Program-made: the position numbers and the translations under genes | Part shown: positions 1 to 7,362 of the stretch, piece after piece | Layout: each line of letters begins with the position of its first letter | How positions within the stretch are numbered: position 1 is the first letter of the stretch | Notes under the pieces: generated by a model | Databases searched by the model: none | Seen by the model: the letters and a program-made list of their open reading frames with translations, nothing else | Told to the model about the DNA's origin: nothing | Source: Microbaculum marinisediminis | Lineage (GTDB): Bacteria > Pseudomonadota > Alphaproteobacteria > Rhizobiales > Tepidamorphaceae | Direction of reading: 5' to 3' | Length of the DNA: 64,000 nucleotides | NCBI RefSeq assembly: GCF_025397915.1 | Contig: NZ_JALIDZ010000001.1 | Location: 372,001-436,000, forward strand

Positions 1-500
1 GCCTCCCAGTTCGACGGGTCGCAGTTCGTCTTGTCCCCGTCGAGGCACTTGAGCGCCATGTCGTCGGGCAGCGGTCCATTCGCCTGTTCCCAAAGCCAGC
101 GGTGCTTGTGCACGTAGCGCCGCTTGTATCCGGTGTGCGGGTTCCGCTCGTTGACGCTGATCTCGACATAGCCGTCCTTCGACACCCGTTCGTGCCCGGC
201 ATATTTCGTGTTGTGCGGTTCCTGCCCCTTCTTGAACTGATGCTTGCGACAGTTCGGGTGATTGGCCGCGATCGGGAACGGCCGGCCCTTGTTGTGCGGC
301 GCGTGGCCGGCGGCGAAATGCCCGGTGCGGCCGGTCTTCCAGCCCTTGCGCGTACGAAGCGCCTTCAGGTTCGCGGCCGACACGTCGGTACGGCCGAACC
401 GCGCGACGAAGCCGGCGTGGTAGTCGCCGATGACCATCGCGCGATTGTCCTCCAGCCACGCGAGCTCCTGGTCGCTGTAGCGAATGGCTTGCCCCTTCAT
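1..500 (-). CDS. Phage HNH endonuclease, partial (3' end off the left edge)
   Basis: The reading frame starts with ATG at 500 and is still open at base 1, giving about 166 residues. It begins MKGQAIRYSDQELAWLEDNR, and near the visible end shows a histidine-rich stretch (HKHRWLWEQANGPLP) followed by LKCLDGDKTNCDPSNW, the usual layout of an HNH nuclease finger (H...N...N). A basic linker with several GH and HN pairs precedes it. Such proteins are common in temperate phages as homing or packaging-linked nucleases; which role applies here cannot be read. Its ATG overlaps the stop of the preceding gene as ATGA, so it belongs to the leftward early operon. Confidence 0.75.
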   Translation of the reverse strand, partial: MKGQAIRYSDQELAWLEDNRAMVIGDYHAGFVARFGRTDVSAANLKALRTRKGWKTGRTGHFAAGHAPHNKGRPFPIAANHPNCRKHQFKKGQEPHNTKYAGHERVSKDGYVEISVNERNPHTGYKRRYVHKHRWLWEQANGPLPDDMALKCLDGDKTNCDPSNWE

Positions 501-751
501 TGACCCTCGCCCCCGATCCCCTTGCCGATCAGCGGCAGCCGCTTTTCGATGTAGGCGCCGTGCTCCGCGAAGAGCTTCGCCGCGCGCAACTGCAGGTCCG
601 CCCCGTCCACGATCCGGTCAGCCACCTTGACGATGGCCTCCGCGCGCTTGACCTCGGTGTCGATCTGGCCCTCGTTCAGATCCTCGTCAGACAGCCGCTC
701 CAGCTGCGCGAACAGGTGGTCGTTCAGGTCCGTAAGCTTGTTTTTCGTCAT
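497..751 (-). CDS. Small conserved phage protein (84 aa)
   Basis: The 84-residue product begins MTKNKLTDLNDHLFAQLERL and is rich in acidic and leucine residues, so it is probably all-helical. I recognise the N-terminal pattern (TDLNDHLFAQLERL) as typical of small phage proteins of unknown function found in many proteobacterial prophages; no catalytic motif is visible. Start is ATG at 751, which overlaps the stop of the upstream gene (ATGA). Its own stop overlaps the ATG of the HNH gene. Translational coupling on both sides supports it as a real gene rather than the longer in-frame extension. Confidence 0.75.
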   Translation of the reverse strand: MTKNKLTDLNDHLFAQLERLSDEDLNEGQIDTEVKRAEAIVKVADRIVDGADLQLRAAKLFAEHGAYIEKRLPLIGKGIGGEGQ

Positions 752-990
752 GGCTCCGCTTTCCCGGTTCCGCCCATCGGCGCCCCCGCCTTGCCCATCA
801 AGGTGATCCCCAGACGCCAGCACGCGGCGCAGACGGCCGCGCGCGACACCGGCGCGCCGAGGCGGGCGCTGGCCAGCGGCGCGATCGCGCCGGCCGACAG
901 GCCCGCCGCCGCCTGTGCGGTGAGCCAGTCCTCGTGATCCGCCCATTTGCCCCGCCGGTCGCCGCATCCGGGAAGCCGCACCCGCGTCAT
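748..990 (-). CDS. GcrA-like small DNA-binding protein of phage
   Basis: This 80-residue product contains a compact motif, W(A)DHEDWL...GLSAGAIA...LG..VSRAAV...RLGI. It resembles the N-terminal helix-turn-helix of GcrA, the alphaproteobacterial cell-cycle regulator that binds DNA carrying CcrM methylation (typical form W..E....L...GLSA..IA..LG.(V/L)SRNAV.GK.HRLG). The usual C-terminal sigma-70-binding part of GcrA is absent, as the protein ends soon after the motif. Start ATG at 990 overlaps the upstream stop (ATGA). A phage-borne GcrA-like regulator in the same operon as a DNA adenine methyltransferase is notable. The assignment rests on motif similarity only. Confidence 0.55.
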   Translation of the reverse strand: MTRVRLPGCGDRRGKWADHEDWLTAQAAAGLSAGAIAPLASARLGAPVSRAAVCAACWRLGITLMGKAGAPMGGTGKAEP

Positions 991-1523
991 TCCGCCGCCT
1001 CCCCGGCCGCGCCGCGGCGCACCCGGACCATTCCGAACACGGCGCCCGAAATGTCGTATCCAGGCAGCGCGGCGCGCGTCATGTCGGCCCATTCGGCCGG
1101 GATCTGCCCCCGCGAGATCCAGCCGCCCAGCCGTTGCCGGGTCGCGCCGTAGAAGCGTTCGGCCGCCTTGCGCCCGCCAAGCGCGCCGACGAGGTCGCGA
1201 ACGTCGCGCAGGCGCCCGGTGGGGAGCGGTGCGCCCCCGCCATTCGCCACGTCGGCCCCGGTGGCCTCGCCGATCAGCGCGCCGAACACGTCGGCAAGCG
1301 CGGCATAGGCATCGGCTTCCCGCTCTGCCCGGTCGCGCCGCTCCCAGTAGCCGTCGGCCAGCCCGACACCGCCGGGACCGGCACCGCCGGGGCCGCCCCC
1401 GCCACCGGTGGCCGCCCGGGCGATCTCCTCGCGCTGGCGCGCCCGCAGTTGCAGCGCCTCGGCCCGGCGCGTGACGGCCTTCTCGCGCGCGGCCGCGTAC
1501 AGCTTTTCAGGTGTCAGCATCAC
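987..1523 (-). CDS. Hypothetical phage protein (178 aa)
   Basis: This is a charged, alanine/arginine-rich N-terminal helix, then a glycine-rich linker around residues 40-53 (run of GGGGGPGGAGPGG), then a C-terminal part with the motif GRKAAERFYGATRQRLGGWISRG. That motif reads like a helix-turn-helix for substrate or DNA recognition followed by IPAEWADMTRA. I do not recognise the family. The gene sits in the leftward operon: its stop overlaps the next ATG (ATGA), and its start lies inside the 3' end of the upstream ASCH-like gene (start at 1523 or 1520, two consecutive ATGs; upstream stop at 1507). Confidence 0.6.
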   Translation of the reverse strand: MMLTPEKLYAAAREKAVTRRAEALQLRARQREEIARAATGGGGGPGGAGPGGVGLADGYWERRDRAEREADAYAALADVFGALIGEATGADVANGGGAPLPTGRLRDVRDLVGALGGRKAAERFYGATRQRLGGWISRGQIPAEWADMTRAALPGYDISGAVFGMVRVRRGAAGEAAE

Positions 1524-2283
1524 GATGGATTTCCTTCTTCCCTGTCGGCGCGATCGGGATCCAGTCGGCCGGCGCGCCGACGTTCCCCGCGAATGGCTCG
1601 AAGGTGATCGCGGCTACCCACGGGTTTGCCTCCCAGCCGAAACCGCGAGGCGCGTTGAGGCGCTCCCAAAGGTCGCGGAACTCCTCGTCGGGACTCGGAT
1701 CCCATTCATCGGGGAAGCAAGGATTAGGACCGAGGCAACCGGCGCAGCCCTCCGCGATCGCGTGCGCTTTGGTGATGTCCTGCACCCGCTGGACACGAAC
1801 GTCGGTCACGCGGAGCGTGAGACGGGAGGCCCAGCGGGGCATGTGGATCGACGGGCGCTTCAGCCAGACCGCATCCGGATCGGGTGCGGCGAAGGCACCG
1901 TTTCTAAACGCTTCCGGATAGTGCCTGTTGGGTACGTTCGGCGGATTACCGTCGATCGCATAGTGGATCCGCCTGCCCCATAACCATGACGTAGGTTCAG
2001 GCTCGCCGGAGGGTAGCGTGCCCGGGTAACGCGCCGACTGCCAGACCGACTCCCGCACCCACAGCAGGTCGCCGGGGATATAGCGGAGCGGGATTTTGCA
2101 ATCGGCATCCGGGGCGACATAGCCGAAGACGGCGGTTAGCTTGGGTGCATAGATGCCGACGAGGGCCATGTCTGCCGGAGGCTGCGGCTTCAGCACCCGC
2201 CGCGTCTGCGTCTTGCGCCCGTGGAGGATCGCGCGGACCATCGGCCCGGAGAACAGGATCGGCCGTGTTTTCGGCTCAGCCAT
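1507..2283 (-). CDS. ASCH-like phage protein
   Basis: The 258-residue product starts MAEPKTRPILFSGPMVRAIL and continues HGRKTQTRRVLKPQP, the signature of phage ASCH-type proteins (PUA-like fold, suspected RNA or nucleotide binding). Later YIPGDLLWVRES and WASRLTLRVTDVRVQRVQDI are further family hallmarks. Such genes are frequent in temperate-phage early regions; the molecular role is unknown. ATG at 2283 overlaps the end of the upstream Gp37/Gp68-like gene by 8 bases, which favours it over longer in-frame starts. Confidence 0.75.
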   Translation of the reverse strand: MAEPKTRPILFSGPMVRAILHGRKTQTRRVLKPQPPADMALVGIYAPKLTAVFGYVAPDADCKIPLRYIPGDLLWVRESVWQSARYPGTLPSGEPEPTSWLWGRRIHYAIDGNPPNVPNRHYPEAFRNGAFAAPDPDAVWLKRPSIHMPRWASRLTLRVTDVRVQRVQDITKAHAIAEGCAGCLGPNPCFPDEWDPSPDEEFRDLWERLNAPRGFGWEANPWVAAITFEPFAGNVGAPADWIPIAPTGKKEIHRDADT

Positions 2284-3376
2284 CGACGCCTCCGGCCGTT
2301 GTCGCCGCCGGCATCTCGCGCCATTCGCGCCCGTCCAGCAGCGCGCCGGCGGCCTTCTTGCCGAGGCGGTAGACATCTGGCGCGTCGTCGCAGTGCATTT
2401 CTTCGCTCTCGCGAGGTGTAACGCGCCCAAACCGCCAGCTATTGCCGAACCACCAAGCACCAGTCTCCGTCCTGGTCGGCGGCCCCGCGGCACACTCGCC
2501 CGGCGCCCATTCGCCCCACTGTTTTAGGAAGAACGGCACGCCCGCGGCCTGACACTGATCGCGCAGGGACCGCGCCCAGGCGGGATGCATCGGCCGCGCC
2601 CCGCGCCCGCTCTCCCCGCCGACGATCACCCAGTCGAGGCGACTGCCGCTCTGAAAGTCCGGCGGACCCGAAAGAGCATCGTCGCAAAGAACGGCGTCGC
2701 CGATGCGGCCTCCCGTTGGGATCATGGTCAGATCCACCGGTCCGAGCAGCGGCTCCGCGCTCACGAACCGCACCGCCGCCGGCGTCGCCAGCAGGTCGGG
2801 GATCCGTTCGTCGGCGCGGGTCTGGTCCTCCGCGCTGACGCCGAGCCAGACGTTGGGAAGCGGCCAGGATGGCAGACATTCCAGCGGTCCGTCGTATCCC
2901 AACTTGATGACCGCTTTTCCAAGCCCATCCGCCCGTCGCAGACAGTGCGGCGCCATGTAGTCCCGCATCCGCGCCGAGCGTTTCGTCAGCACCTGGAATG
3001 TGTGCTGCGGCGCAAGCGCCATGACGGCGAAGACGCGGTCGATCCAGTCGTCGGGGACGGCTTCGTGGAACAGGTCGCCCATCGAGTTGACGAAATACAT
3101 CGTCGGCTTGCGGCGCCGCAGCGGCTTCGCCAGCACAGCCTCCGGCGCCAGTGCCACCTTACCCGTCCAGACCGGACCGGCCCTCGAGTCCTGCGTCGTG
3201 CCGGCGTAGTGCAGCAGATGCGGATCGCCCGTGCCGTCCGGCCGAGGCGCCATCGCCTCCAGCCGCGCGGCCATTCGCATCGCGTAGCAGTTGGTGCAGC
3301 CCGGCGAGACGACAGAGCAGCCGGTGACGGGATTCCAGGTCGCGTCGGTCCATTCGATCGTCGAGTGCTCAGCCAT
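2276..3376 (-). CDS. Phage Gp37/Gp68-like protein (DUF5131, radical-SAM-like)
   Basis: The 366-residue product starts MAEHSTIEWTDATWNPVTGC and has a cysteine cluster C-x7-C-x2-C (CSVVSPGCTNC), then KPLRRRKPTMYFVNSMGDLF, VLTKRSARM and VIVGGESGRGARPMH. This is the full pattern of the phage Gp37/Gp68 family (DUF5131), which is distantly related to radical-SAM iron-sulfur proteins; its substrate is unknown. A strong Shine-Dalgarno AAGGAGGT lies five bases before the ATG at 3376, so this start is preferred over the in-frame ATG at 3391. It is common in alphaproteobacterial prophages next to ASCH-like genes, as here. Confidence 0.85.
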   Translation of the reverse strand: MAEHSTIEWTDATWNPVTGCSVVSPGCTNCYAMRMAARLEAMAPRPDGTGDPHLLHYAGTTQDSRAGPVWTGKVALAPEAVLAKPLRRRKPTMYFVNSMGDLFHEAVPDDWIDRVFAVMALAPQHTFQVLTKRSARMRDYMAPHCLRRADGLGKAVIKLGYDGPLECLPSWPLPNVWLGVSAEDQTRADERIPDLLATPAAVRFVSAEPLLGPVDLTMIPTGGRIGDAVLCDDALSGPPDFQSGSRLDWVIVGGESGRGARPMHPAWARSLRDQCQAAGVPFFLKQWGEWAPGECAAGPPTRTETGAWWFGNSWRFGRVTPRESEEMHCDDAPDVYRLGKKAAGALLDGREWREMPAATTAGGVDG

Positions 3377-3638
3377 GTGGACCTCCTTCATCCCTGTCGG
3401 GCGTTCCGCCTTCCGCGCCTCTTGCGTCCCCGCCCGGATCGCAATCCGCGTCGATCAGCGCCTGGCAGGCCTCGTTCAGCGAAACGGCGAAGGCCACCGC
3501 CCGGCCGAGGCAGAGCGGCGCCACGGCGACGATCCGCCCTGTACGGTCATGCAGCTCCACGAAAATCTCGCCGTCCGGCCCGTGCGAGACGACGACGGTC
3601 GAGGCCACGGGTATGGCGGTGGGGGCCGGGATGCCCAT
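3369..3638 (-). CDS. Hypothetical phage protein (89 aa)
   Basis: This is a short product with a valine-rich N-terminal part (ASTVVVSHGPDGEIFVELHD) likely to form beta strands, followed by a helix with LGRAVAFAVSLNEACQALIDA. The C-terminus is acidic and glycine-rich. The family is not recognised. Its ATG at 3638 shares one base with the stop of the upstream gene (TGATG), and its own stop overlaps the start region of the Gp37/Gp68-like gene, so translational coupling supports expression. Confidence 0.6.
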   Translation of the reverse strand: MGIPAPTAIPVASTVVVSHGPDGEIFVELHDRTGRIVAVAPLCLGRAVAFAVSLNEACQALIDADCDPGGDARGAEGGTPDRDEGGPHG

Positions 3639-3973
3639 CACGACGCCCTCACCGCGGCCGCCGCAATCGCAACGATTGCCAGCCCTGCGATGACGCACAG
3701 CACCGCCAGGAGCCGCCGGGCGTCGCCGTCGCCGAACAGCGGGGCGGACCGCCGATCGCGATCCCGTCCGGACCGCGCCGCAGCCGCAGCCGCATCCGGC
3801 GCCGCGAGTTGCTGGTCGAACCGGACGCCCGGACCGGCGAGGATCGAGCGCGGCGCGGCGAGCGCACACGCCTGGATCGTCACGTTGGCGACGAAGGGCG
3901 TGTCACCGATCAGCCGGATCGCCTCGCGCTCCGCGTCCGTCGCGGGAAAGGTTCGGAAAACCGGGGTTGTCAT
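3638..3973 (-). CDS. Small phage protein with a C-terminal membrane helix (111 aa)
   Basis: The N-terminal half is soluble (MTTPVFRTFPATDAEREAIR). The C-terminus is one clear hydrophobic segment, LLAVLCVIAGLAIVAIAAAA, ending VRAS, which would leave the protein anchored with its bulk in the cytoplasm. There is an arginine/aspartate-rich linker before the helix. No family recognised. The ATG at 3973 lies inside the 3' end of the methyltransferase gene (stop at 3970), and its stop is coupled to the next gene. Confidence 0.55.
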   Translation of the reverse strand: MTTPVFRTFPATDAEREAIRLIGDTPFVANVTIQACALAAPRSILAGPGVRFDQQLAAPDAAAAAARSGRDRDRRSAPLFGDGDARRLLAVLCVIAGLAIVAIAAAAVRAS

Positions 3974-5127
3974 GCGGCGCGCTCCTCGTCTTCGCCCGCA
4001 GGCTGATGGTCTTTCCAGTCGACGCGGTTGACGATACGCGCGCCCGAGTAATCCCCGTCCTCGTCGCGCTCCCATACGAACCAGGCGGTGTTCATCCGGC
4101 TCTCGGCTTCCGGCCCGGCCCAGCCATCGCGGTGCATCATCGGCAGGCGGCGCGTGAACACGTGGATCCGCGCCGGCGGACAGTCGTCCATGACGTAGTT
4201 GCGGTCTGGGTCGTCGAAGCCGCAGAGGAAGTTGAGGTTGAGCAAGAGCGCCATCTTCGGCGGCCGGTGCTCGCGCAGCGCGTGGGCGACGAAGGCGTTG
4301 AGCACCTTGCCGTAGGGCGGATTCGTGATGATCGTCGGACGCTCGCCGGTCCACAGCGCGCCGCGCCATGGTCCCCGGATGCCCTGCTCGGCGTCCGACC
4401 AGCGTGTCTCGAGGAAACTGCCGACCTCCTGCAGCTCGCCGTCGGCGTTCGCCCGGCTATAGTCCTCAAGATCGGTGAAGACGACCTCGTGCCCCGCCGC
4501 CTCCAGCACGCGACAGATCGCTCCGCGCCCGCAGGCCGGCTCCCAGATCGTGCGCACCTGCTCGAACCGCTCCACCGCGAGGAGCGCATGCATCGCCTCG
4601 GGCGGCGTCTCGTAGAGATTGTTGCCGCGCTCACTGTCCGTGGCGCTGTCGGTGCCGATGGCGGCCCGCAGGTTGATGCCCCCCTTCTCGGAAAGCGCCC
4701 GCTCGCGCCAGCGCGCGATCATCGCATCGAAGGCATCGGCCGCGATGCCCGCTGCCTTCTGCATGCGGCTCGACGTCTTCTTGTCGATGCCGAGTTCGGC
4801 GAGCGTGACCTTCTCCCCCCGCGGCAGCGGGGCGGGGCGATCGGCCTCCGAAACCGGTTCCGTGGTGGAACCGGTTTCTGCTGGGCGGGTCGGTCGCCCT
4901 CCGGCCGACAGCAATCCGGCCTCCTTGATCTCCTTCAGCAGCGCACCGCCACGCCGATCGGCGTGCAGGCGCATCTCGGCGGCGTCCACCTCGAGCTGCC
5001 GGTTGTTGGCGCGGCGGGCATATTCCTGGACGGCCGCCATCTTGTCGGAGATGCCGCGCACCTCCTCCAGCGTCTTGGCCTCGGCAAGCGCACGGCAAGC
5101 CTCATCGTAGCGGGTGAGCGCCGTCAT
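3970..5127 (-). CDS. Phage DNA methyltransferase (adenine-type, NPPY motif)
   Basis: This is a 385-residue protein. The N-terminal 75 residues (LTRYDEACRALAEAKTLEEV onward) are helical and charged, a domain often seen in phage proteins linked to ParB-like or methyltransferase modules. Then WEPACGRGAICRVLEAAGHE (AdoMet-binding motif I, about residue 200) and TIITNPPYGK (catalytic motif IV, N269-P-P-Y272) identify a DNA N6-adenine or N4-cytosine methyltransferase; NPPY favours adenine. No restriction partner is visible, so it is probably an orphan phage methylase that protects phage DNA or tunes expression. ATG at 5127 has GGGGGGAG seven bases upstream. Confidence 0.85.
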   Translation of the reverse strand: MTALTRYDEACRALAEAKTLEEVRGISDKMAAVQEYARRANNRQLEVDAAEMRLHADRRGGALLKEIKEAGLLSAGGRPTRPAETGSTTEPVSEADRPAPLPRGEKVTLAELGIDKKTSSRMQKAAGIAADAFDAMIARWRERALSEKGGINLRAAIGTDSATDSERGNNLYETPPEAMHALLAVERFEQVRTIWEPACGRGAICRVLEAAGHEVVFTDLEDYSRANADGELQEVGSFLETRWSDAEQGIRGPWRGALWTGERPTIITNPPYGKVLNAFVAHALREHRPPKMALLLNLNFLCGFDDPDRNYVMDDCPPARIHVFTRRLPMMHRDGWAGPEAESRMNTAWFVWERDEDGDYSGARIVNRVDWKDHQPAGEDEERAA

Positions 5128-5342
5128 GGGGTCTCCCCCCATCCGTCGCGGAGGACGTCGAGCCTGTCGTTCTCGACTGGCCCTTCGGCCTTCCAGCGGG
5201 CCTCGTGCGGCCGGCTTGGAAGCGGCTGGATCACGCCGCCGCGGATCCCGCGCTCGCGCATGCACCGGATCGCCAGCGCCCAGCTCTCCAGCCCGTCCGC
5301 CGCGCCGTCGTAGGGGATATCCCTGCGCCCCTGGTCGGTCAT
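5124..5342 (-). CDS. Hypothetical phage protein (72 aa)
   Basis: This small protein begins MTDQGRRDIPYDGAADGLES and contains WALAIRCMRERGIRGGVIQP. It is rich in arginine and tryptophan. No known family. Its stop overlaps the methyltransferase ATG (ATGA). Four bases separate its ATG from the upstream stop, so it is a tightly packed operon member. Confidence 0.5.
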   Translation of the reverse strand: MTDQGRRDIPYDGAADGLESWALAIRCMRERGIRGGVIQPLPSRPHEARWKAEGPVENDRLDVLRDGWGETP

Positions 5343-5346
5343 CGGC

Positions 5347-5559
5347 TCAACCCGGTTCGGCGGCTTTGGCCGCGCTGCGGATCTCCAGCGCGGCGCGCAT
5401 CATCGTCTCGGTGCGGGCCATGACGGCGATCCGCGTCGCGATGTCCTCCTCGGTCACGGCCTCCGAGACATGACGCAGGTGCCGCATCAGGGCGGGCATG
5501 CCCGCGCCGCGGGCGATCAGCGCGATCAGCAGGACGTCGGCCTGATGGGTCCACGTCAC
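5347..5559 (-). CDS. Hypothetical phage protein (70 aa, GTG start)
   Basis: The product begins MTWTHQADVLLIALIARGAG and is predicted helical, with LRHVSEAVTEEDIATRIAVM. The start is GTG at 5559 and overlaps the stop of the upstream HTH gene as GTGA, which decides the start over other frames in the same stretch. A short hydrophobic run at residues 8-20 is too weak to be called a membrane segment. Function unknown. Confidence 0.5.
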   Translation of the reverse strand: MTWTHQADVLLIALIARGAGMPALMRHLRHVSEAVTEEDIATRIAVMARTETMMRAALEIRSAAKAAEPG

Positions 5560-6188
5560 GATCCCTCCCGTGCCCGTGCTTCACGGGCGAGCCGCGCAAG
5601 CGCTCGCTTCACGTGTGACACGTCGTGAAATGGATTGTTTTCGCAGGCTTTTCCCGGTCCCGCCTCGGGGCCCATCGCCGGCGGATTGATCCGCGCGAGG
5701 CTCTCGACGATCTCGGCGATCAGCGCCGGCGGGGCGCTGTCGGAGACGGTGAATTCGTTGGGATGCTTGCCGGTCCACGCCGCGATCCGCAGCAGCGCGC
5801 CCGCGCTCAGCGCCCGTCCCTGGCCGATCCGGCACAGCGTCGCCGCCGAGAGACCGCCGATCGCCCGCGCGGCCGCCTCCATCGACGTGATGCCCAGCGC
5901 GAGCCGGCGCCCGAGCACGGCCGCGGCGACGATCTCGTGCGACAGCCGGCCGCGATAGGCGGGCACGTCCTTCCCGGCCGGCGCGAGGCCCACCGGATCG
6001 AGATCCAGCGGATCTAGATCCAGCGCGGCGCAGACCGACAGATAGTCGCCGGCCGACAGCCCCCGCCTGGCCCGCAACGCCCGGATGCCGCTTCGGCTGA
6101 CGATCCCGGCGCGCGGATCGAGCCGCGCCGACGCGACGCGCCCGAGCCGCTCCCAGTTGATGGCCCCAGCTCCCGGGCGCGTGCTCAT
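5556..6188 (-). CDS. Phage helix-turn-helix protein with two HTH-like halves (210 aa)
   Basis: Two XRE/Cro-like segments are visible: one near residues 25-65 (SRSGIRALRARRGLSAGDYL...LDLDPLDL) and one near 85-145 (LGRRLALGITSMEAAARAIG, then LCRIGQGRALSAGALLRIAA). The second closely fits the phage Cro/C-type fold. The C-terminal quarter is polar. It may be a second phage regulator or a replication-initiation helper in the early operon. ATG at 6188 overlaps a TGA in the frame above. I cannot name the family more closely. Confidence 0.6.
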   Translation of the reverse strand: MSTRPGAGAINWERLGRVASARLDPRAGIVSRSGIRALRARRGLSAGDYLSVCAALDLDPLDLDPVGLAPAGKDVPAYRGRLSHEIVAAAVLGRRLALGITSMEAAARAIGGLSAATLCRIGQGRALSAGALLRIAAWTGKHPNEFTVSDSAPPALIAEIVESLARINPPAMGPEAGPGKACENNPFHDVSHVKRALARLAREARAREGS

Positions 6189-6283
6189 GATCCCGCCGCC
6201 TTCCGCAGCCGGCGCTCGTGGTGACGGCGCGCGCGCCCGCGCAACCAGTCGGCGAAGGACTGCACGATCTCGGCGAGACCAAT
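6185..6283 (-). CDS. Possible very small phage protein (about 32 aa)
   Basis: A short open frame ends in TGA overlapping the ATG of the HTH gene (ATGA) and reads IGLAEIVQSFADWLRGRARR then HHERRLRKAAGS. No ATG is present; an ATT at about 6283 or the in-frame GTG near 6263 would have to serve. The amphipathic, strongly basic sequence and the stop-start overlap, which occurs throughout this operon, are the only support. Confidence 0.3.
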   Translation of the reverse strand: MGLAEIVQSFADWLRGRARRHHERRLRKAAGS

Positions 6284-6296
6284 GAGCCACGCGCCG

Positions 6297-6635
6297 CTAC
6301 GTCGCCTCGTCGCCACCGATCTGCCTCCTCAACGAGTCCAGTTCCGCCCGCGCCGCCGCCGCCCGCCGCTCCAGTTCCAGGAGCCGCGCGCCCCTCTCGA
6401 CATCCGCCCACCAGTCCGGCGCGCGCCCGAACTCCGGGTCCATCAGCTCGCGGATGAATTCAAAGCCCGCATCCGAGCGGATCAGGTTCGCGAAGGTCGC
6501 CCCGCTCGGCTCGGTCCGTTCGGCCAGCGTCATCTGCGCCGAGCGCACGGTCGTGCCGGCGAATTGCGCCAGCCAGTGGGCCGTCTTGACCGGCCACAAA
6601 CGCCGCGCGGCGCAGATGACCGACAGCAAGGCCAT
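6297..6635 (-). CDS. Hypothetical phage protein (112 aa), first strong gene of the leftward operon
   Basis: Starts MALLSVICAARRLWPVKTAH at 6635 with AGGAAG about seven bases upstream. The C-terminal third, WADVERGARLLELERRAAAA then RAELDSLRRQIGGDEAT, is a clear coiled-coil. The first 20 residues are mildly hydrophobic. Family not recognised. Directly upstream lie two direct copies of a 13-base palindromic motif (6663-6696), suggesting a regulated promoter for this and the genes to its left. Confidence 0.6.
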   Translation of the reverse strand: MALLSVICAARRLWPVKTAHWLAQFAGTTVRSAQMTLAERTEPSGATFANLIRSDAGFEFIRELMDPEFGRAPDWWADVERGARLLELERRAAAARAELDSLRRQIGGDEAT

Positions 6636-6662
6636 GTTTTTCTTCCTGTTTTTGGTGGGGGT

Positions 6663-6696
6663 GAATCGCGCTTCGTTTTTTGCGAATCGCGCTTCG
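6663..6696. promoter_or_regulatory. Two direct copies of a 13-base operator-like motif, 21 bases apart
   Basis: The 13-mer GAATCGCGCTTCG occurs at 6663-6675 and 6684-6696. Each copy holds an imperfect dyad GAA-n-CGCG-n-TTC. The 21-base repeat distance is two turns of DNA, which would place two bound dimers on the same face. The pair sits 28-61 bases upstream of the ATG at 6635 and is probably a repressor or activator site for the leftward phage operon. Which phage regulator binds is unknown. Confidence 0.5.
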
Positions 6697-6846
6697 CGGC
6701 CGCCGTGAGAGGCTTTGGCCATGACATCGACGATAGACATCACACCCGCCCCCGAATGCCGAGGCCCGCAACGACGTCGCCACGGAGACCGCCGCGCGGC
6801 AGGTGCGACAGACGCACCGAAGCAGCGAATGTGGCCGGAAGGCAGC

Positions 6847-6915
6847 TCATTCCGCCGCCTCGACGATGGGGGCGGGATAGATGTCCGGGCCACACGGGTG
6901 AGCGGGTGCCTTCAT
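6847..6915 (-). pseudogene. 22-codon ORF carrying a copy of the Cro-like gene's 3' end
   Basis: An ATG at 6915 opens a 22-residue frame whose last 13 residues (PDIYPAPIVEAAE) nearly repeat the C-terminus of the Cro-like protein at 7363-7587 (PDIYPAPTVEVAE). The DNA is a 42-base near-identical repeat with two mismatches. It looks like the remnant of a duplicated regulator gene whose 5' part has been lost or replaced. Its ATG overlaps the stop of a short hydrophobic frame (ATGA), so it may still be translated. Confidence 0.5.
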
Positions 6916-6974
6916 GGCAGACACCACGCGATGAATGCCGCCACGGCTTCGGCCGCGAGCAGGAACAGGACCAA
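6912..6974 (-). CDS. Possible tiny membrane peptide
   Basis: A frame ending at 6912 encodes a hydrophobic stretch (LVLFLLAAEAVAAFIAWCLP) that could span a membrane once. No ATG or good ribosome site is present; a TTG at 6974 is the nearest usable start. Its stop overlaps the next small frame. Support is weak and rests only on hydrophobicity and the stop-start overlap. Confidence 0.2.
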   Translation of the reverse strand: MVLFLLAAEAVAAFIAWCLP

Positions 6975-7038
6975 TCGGGTGAGGCCGGGCGTGACGGTAA
7001 GCGTGCTATGCTTGGCGCCTTCAACCGCGGAGATATCG

Positions 7039-7347
7039 ATGGACGAAGACGTCAGCGACGACGCCCTTTTCGAAGTCCACCAGCGGATCGTCGGGCTCGA
7101 ATTCTGTTTCGCCGAACTGGTGCGGCTGCTGCACGAAACGGGCGTCATCGATGGTGCCGTCCTTTCCGAGCAGATCGGCCTGATGTTCGACGACTTTCAG
7201 CGGAAGAATGAGGACGGATCGCTTCTGACGGAGATTCATCGATGCCGCGATCTCGTGGACATGGCGACGGCCCCTGAATGGAACGGGCCGACCTCCATGC
7301 CGTTCTCCACGCGCCCCCGGCGCGGGAGCCGTCGCGACGATCAGTGA
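7039..7347 (+). CDS. Small acidic hypothetical protein (102 aa)
   Basis: A plus-strand frame within the regulatory region reads MDEDVSDDALFEVHQRIVGL and LEFCFAELVRLLHETGVIDG, an acidic helical protein with a basic tail. A GGAG lies about eight bases before the ATG at 7039. It runs opposite to the surrounding leftward genes and ends just before the Cro-like gene (tail to tail). Composition looks genuine for a protein. Family unknown. Confidence 0.5.
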   Translation: MDEDVSDDALFEVHQRIVGLEFCFAELVRLLHETGVIDGAVLSEQIGLMFDDFQRKNEDGSLLTEIHRCRDLVDMATAPEWNGPTSMPFSTRPRRGSRRDDQ

Positions 7348-7362
7348 TGGTCGTGGCGTCGA

